In this document: one piece after another, positions 5,702 through 7,144 of the stretch
Layout of the letters: every line of letters starts with the position of its first letter
Numbering within the stretch: the first letter of the stretch is position 1
From: Pseudomonadota bacterium
Lineage (GTDB): Bacteria > Pseudomonadota > Gammaproteobacteria > Burkholderiales > Burkholderiaceae
Length of the DNA: 7,144 bases
Assembly (NCBI GenBank): GCA_023441105.1
Contig: JAEZQX010000094.1
Location: 1-7,144, forward strand
Direction: 5' to 3'
Position numbers and translations under genes: made by a program
The notes under the pieces: model-generated
Told to the model about the DNA's origin: nothing
Database searches by the model: none
What the model saw: the letters and a program-made list of their open reading frames with translations, nothing else

Positions 5702-7144
5702 GCGACGGCACCCGAGCGCATTGGAGGCAGCCGCGGGACGAGCTCACCCGCTGCGCCCGCGTGGGCCGCGTCCGGCTCGCAGCCGCCGCCGATGTCGCCG
5801 ATGTCGATTCGGTTGGCCCGCCGATTGGGTCCGATGTCGCCCCGGTCCCTGCTGCCGTTGCTGCCGCTGGCCGGCCTGCTGCTGGAGCGTGACGACCGAC
5901 GCGCCGCGCATCGCGCCCTGCGCCAGGCGCGCGTGGCGGCCGACCGGATCTTCGCGGTGGAGCATTGCCGCCTGCCGTTGCACCAGCTTGCCGACGTCGC
6001 GCGGCGCGAGCTGCACAGCGCCGGCCACCAGTTGCCGCGGCAGGCAGCGGCCTTCCTCGACAGCCTGGCCCTCGCGGCCATCGCCGCGCAGCGGGTGCTC
6101 GGTCTGCGTCCGCATTTGGCGCAGCTGGCGGCAGCCGTCTCGGTGCTGCAGGGCAGGGCGGCGGAGCTCGGCTGCGGCGAGGGCAAGAGCCTGGCGCTGG
6201 CCATGGCAGCGGCGGTGCGGGCCTTGAGCGGCACGCCGGTGCACCTGGTGCTTCGGGACGATCGGGACGTCGAGGCGCAGGCCGCGCTGCTGCGTCCGTT
6301 CTTCGTTGCGCTGGACCTCCAGGTCGGCGTGGTGACCGCGGTTTCATCCGCGGTGGCGCGGCGTGCCGCCTATGCGGCCGACGTCTGCCTGGCCACGGCC
6401 CGGGAGCTGGCGTGCGACCATCGTCCCGATCATTGGCCGGATCATCCGGCCGCCCGGACCGGCGATCCGCGGAGCGAGCCGGCGAGCGGGCGGCGTCGGC
6501 CGGAACAGACCTGCGCCCTCATCGACGACGTCGATGCCCTGCTGGTCGACGAGGCGCTCGAGCCGTTCGACCTGCCGGGGGAGCCGCGCCAGCTGCCGCC
6601 GATCACGCCGCAGGCCTTCTTCTCGCGTTATGCGGCGCTGGGCGGTGCCTCCGCGACGCTGGCCGAGGCGCGCCGCGAGCTGGCCTGCATCTACGGCATG
6701 GGCGTGACCACCATCGCCTCGATCTATCCCTCGTTCCGCCAGGAGCTGGGGGCATCGGTGTCGCCCGGTGTCGAGCAGTGGCTGCGCCAGGTGGTCCAGC
6801 GGGTGCGGATGCTCGTCGAGTTGCGCCGCGCCGTGCTGCTGACCGCGCGGGACGAGACCGCCTGCCGGCAGCTGGCCGCAGCGCTGCAGGCCGTGGGCGT
6901 CGACGCGATGCGCCTCCGCGCCGCCGATGCGGTCGACGGCCGCATGGCCATGGGACAGCCGAGCCGTCCCGGCCAGGTCGCGATCTGCACCCGGGCCGAG
7001 GCCCTGCGCGGCTGCCGCCGCATCGAGGTCGACGCCTATGCGCGGGCCGCTGGCGGCCTCGCCGTGGTTGCCACCGACTTCGCCGCCACCCGTCGCGAGG
7101 AGCGCCGGGGGGGGCCGCCCGGGGGGGCCGCGGGGCCGCCGGGG
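5699..7144 (+). CDS. Divergent SecA-like ATPase lacking the preprotein-crosslinking domain, C-terminus cut by the window edge
   Basis: The frame is open for 482 codons to the right edge. SecA is the cytosolic motor that pushes preproteins through SecYEG. Similarity to SecA starts near residue 120: AAQRVLGLRPHLAQL corresponds to SecA's KRVFGMRHFDVQL. Walker A is GEGKS (160-164). Then come HLVLRDDRDVEAQ, like VTVNDYLAQRDAE, and AYAADVCLATARE, like AYAADITYGTNNE. Walker B is ALIDDVDALLVDEA (273-286). After only about 12 residues ITPQAFFSRYAALGG (302-316) matches SecA ITFQNYFRLYEKLAG, so the roughly 150-residue preprotein-crosslinking domain is absent. NBD2-like sequence follows (AVLLTARDETACRQLAAAL). 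Oddities: the Walker B catalytic Glu position is Asp (D277), DEART is DEALE, GMTGTA is GASAT, and AGRGTDI has become AEALRGCRRI (433-442). The Pro/Ser/Met-rich N-terminus is not SecA-like. It stands alone, divergent from the channel genes. It is probably an accessory, possibly non-canonical export ATPase; substrate and partners are unknown. Residues after about 469 fall in suspect sequence. Confidence 0.8.
   Translation, partial: MATAPERIGGSRGTSSPAAPAWAASGSQPPPMSPMSIRLARRLGPMSPRSLLPLLPLAGLLLERDDRRAAHRALRQARVAADRIFAVEHCRLPLHQLADVARRELHSAGHQLPRQAAAFLDSLALAAIAAQRVLGLRPHLAQLAAAVSVLQGRAAELGCGEGKSLALAMAAAVRALSGTPVHLVLRDDRDVEAQAALLRPFFVALDLQVGVVTAVSSAVARRAAYAADVCLATARELACDHRPDHWPDHPAARTGDPRSEPASGRRRPEQTCALIDDVDALLVDEALEPFDLPGEPRQLPPITPQAFFSRYAALGGASATLAEARRELACIYGMGVTTIASIYPSFRQELGASVSPGVEQWLRQVVQRVRMLVELRRAVLLTARDETACRQLAAALQAVGVDAMRLRAADAVDGRMAMGQPSRPGQVAICTRAEALRGCRRIEVDAYARAAGGLAVVATDFAATRREERRGGPPGGAAGPPG
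7102..7144. other. G/C-only low-complexity tail, probable sequence artefact at a contig end
   Basis: From 7102 on there is no A or T, and the stretch includes runs of eight G (7107-7114) and seven G (7121-7127) with repeated GGCC/GCCG pieces. It falls where SecA's RRIDNQLRGRSGRQG motif would be expected, but reads Gly/Pro/Arg/Ala only. Abrupt loss of complexity exactly at the sequence end suggests poor base calling. Confidence 0.7.

Noticed and set aside
5789..5839. CCGATGTCG repeats as a possible CRISPR or iteron array
   Set aside because: Only three short copies with uneven spacing, inside a coding frame; more likely local coding repetition.
5607..6347. A 246-codon minus-strand frame opposite the start of the SecA-like gene
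   Set aside because: Its product is almost only Arg, Pro and Ala, the usual shadow in GC-rich DNA; the plus-strand frame has SecA motifs and a good ribosome binding site.

Overview
The window is GC-rich DNA, by eye well above 60 % G+C, that looks like the chromosome of a high-GC proteobacterium. The gene content is Gram-negative: a TolC-type outer-membrane channel, a divergent protein-isoaspartate methyltransferase relative, a rhodanese, a TetR regulator, a potassium channel and a DUF6394-like membrane protein. I favour a gamma- or betaproteobacterium but cannot name a genus.

Positions 1-5459 are read leftward on the minus strand as two blocks. The first transcribed block, at the right, is a small four-helix membrane protein (5076-5459) followed by a potassium channel with two RCK/TrkA-N domains (3312-5018). 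The second block is a compact cluster: TetR-family regulator (2510-3226), PIMT-like methyltransferase (1840-2502), single-domain rhodanese (1512-1835) and a TolC-family protein (1-1486, running off the left edge). The gaps inside this cluster are only 7, 4 and 25 bases. An 85-base spacer between the channel and the TetR gene holds a TGACT-N4-AGTCA palindrome between plausible -35 and -10 elements. The simplest reading is an autoregulated operon in which the TetR protein controls the TolC channel and the two small enzymes.

Positions 5460-5698 are a divergent intergenic region with two inverted repeats and a short AT-rich patch. It separates the leftward genes from a rightward gene (5699-7144, open at the right edge) that I read as a divergent SecA-like ATPase.

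The SecA-like gene is the most unusual item. It keeps the SecA nucleotide-binding framework: GEGKS Walker A, a DEVD-like Walker B, the segment after the preprotein-binding domain, and NBD2-like sequence. It lacks the preprotein-crosslinking domain and has altered several normally invariant motor residues. The last 43 bases of the window are pure G/C with long G runs, which looks like low-quality sequence at a contig end, so the protein's terminal residues here should not be trusted.
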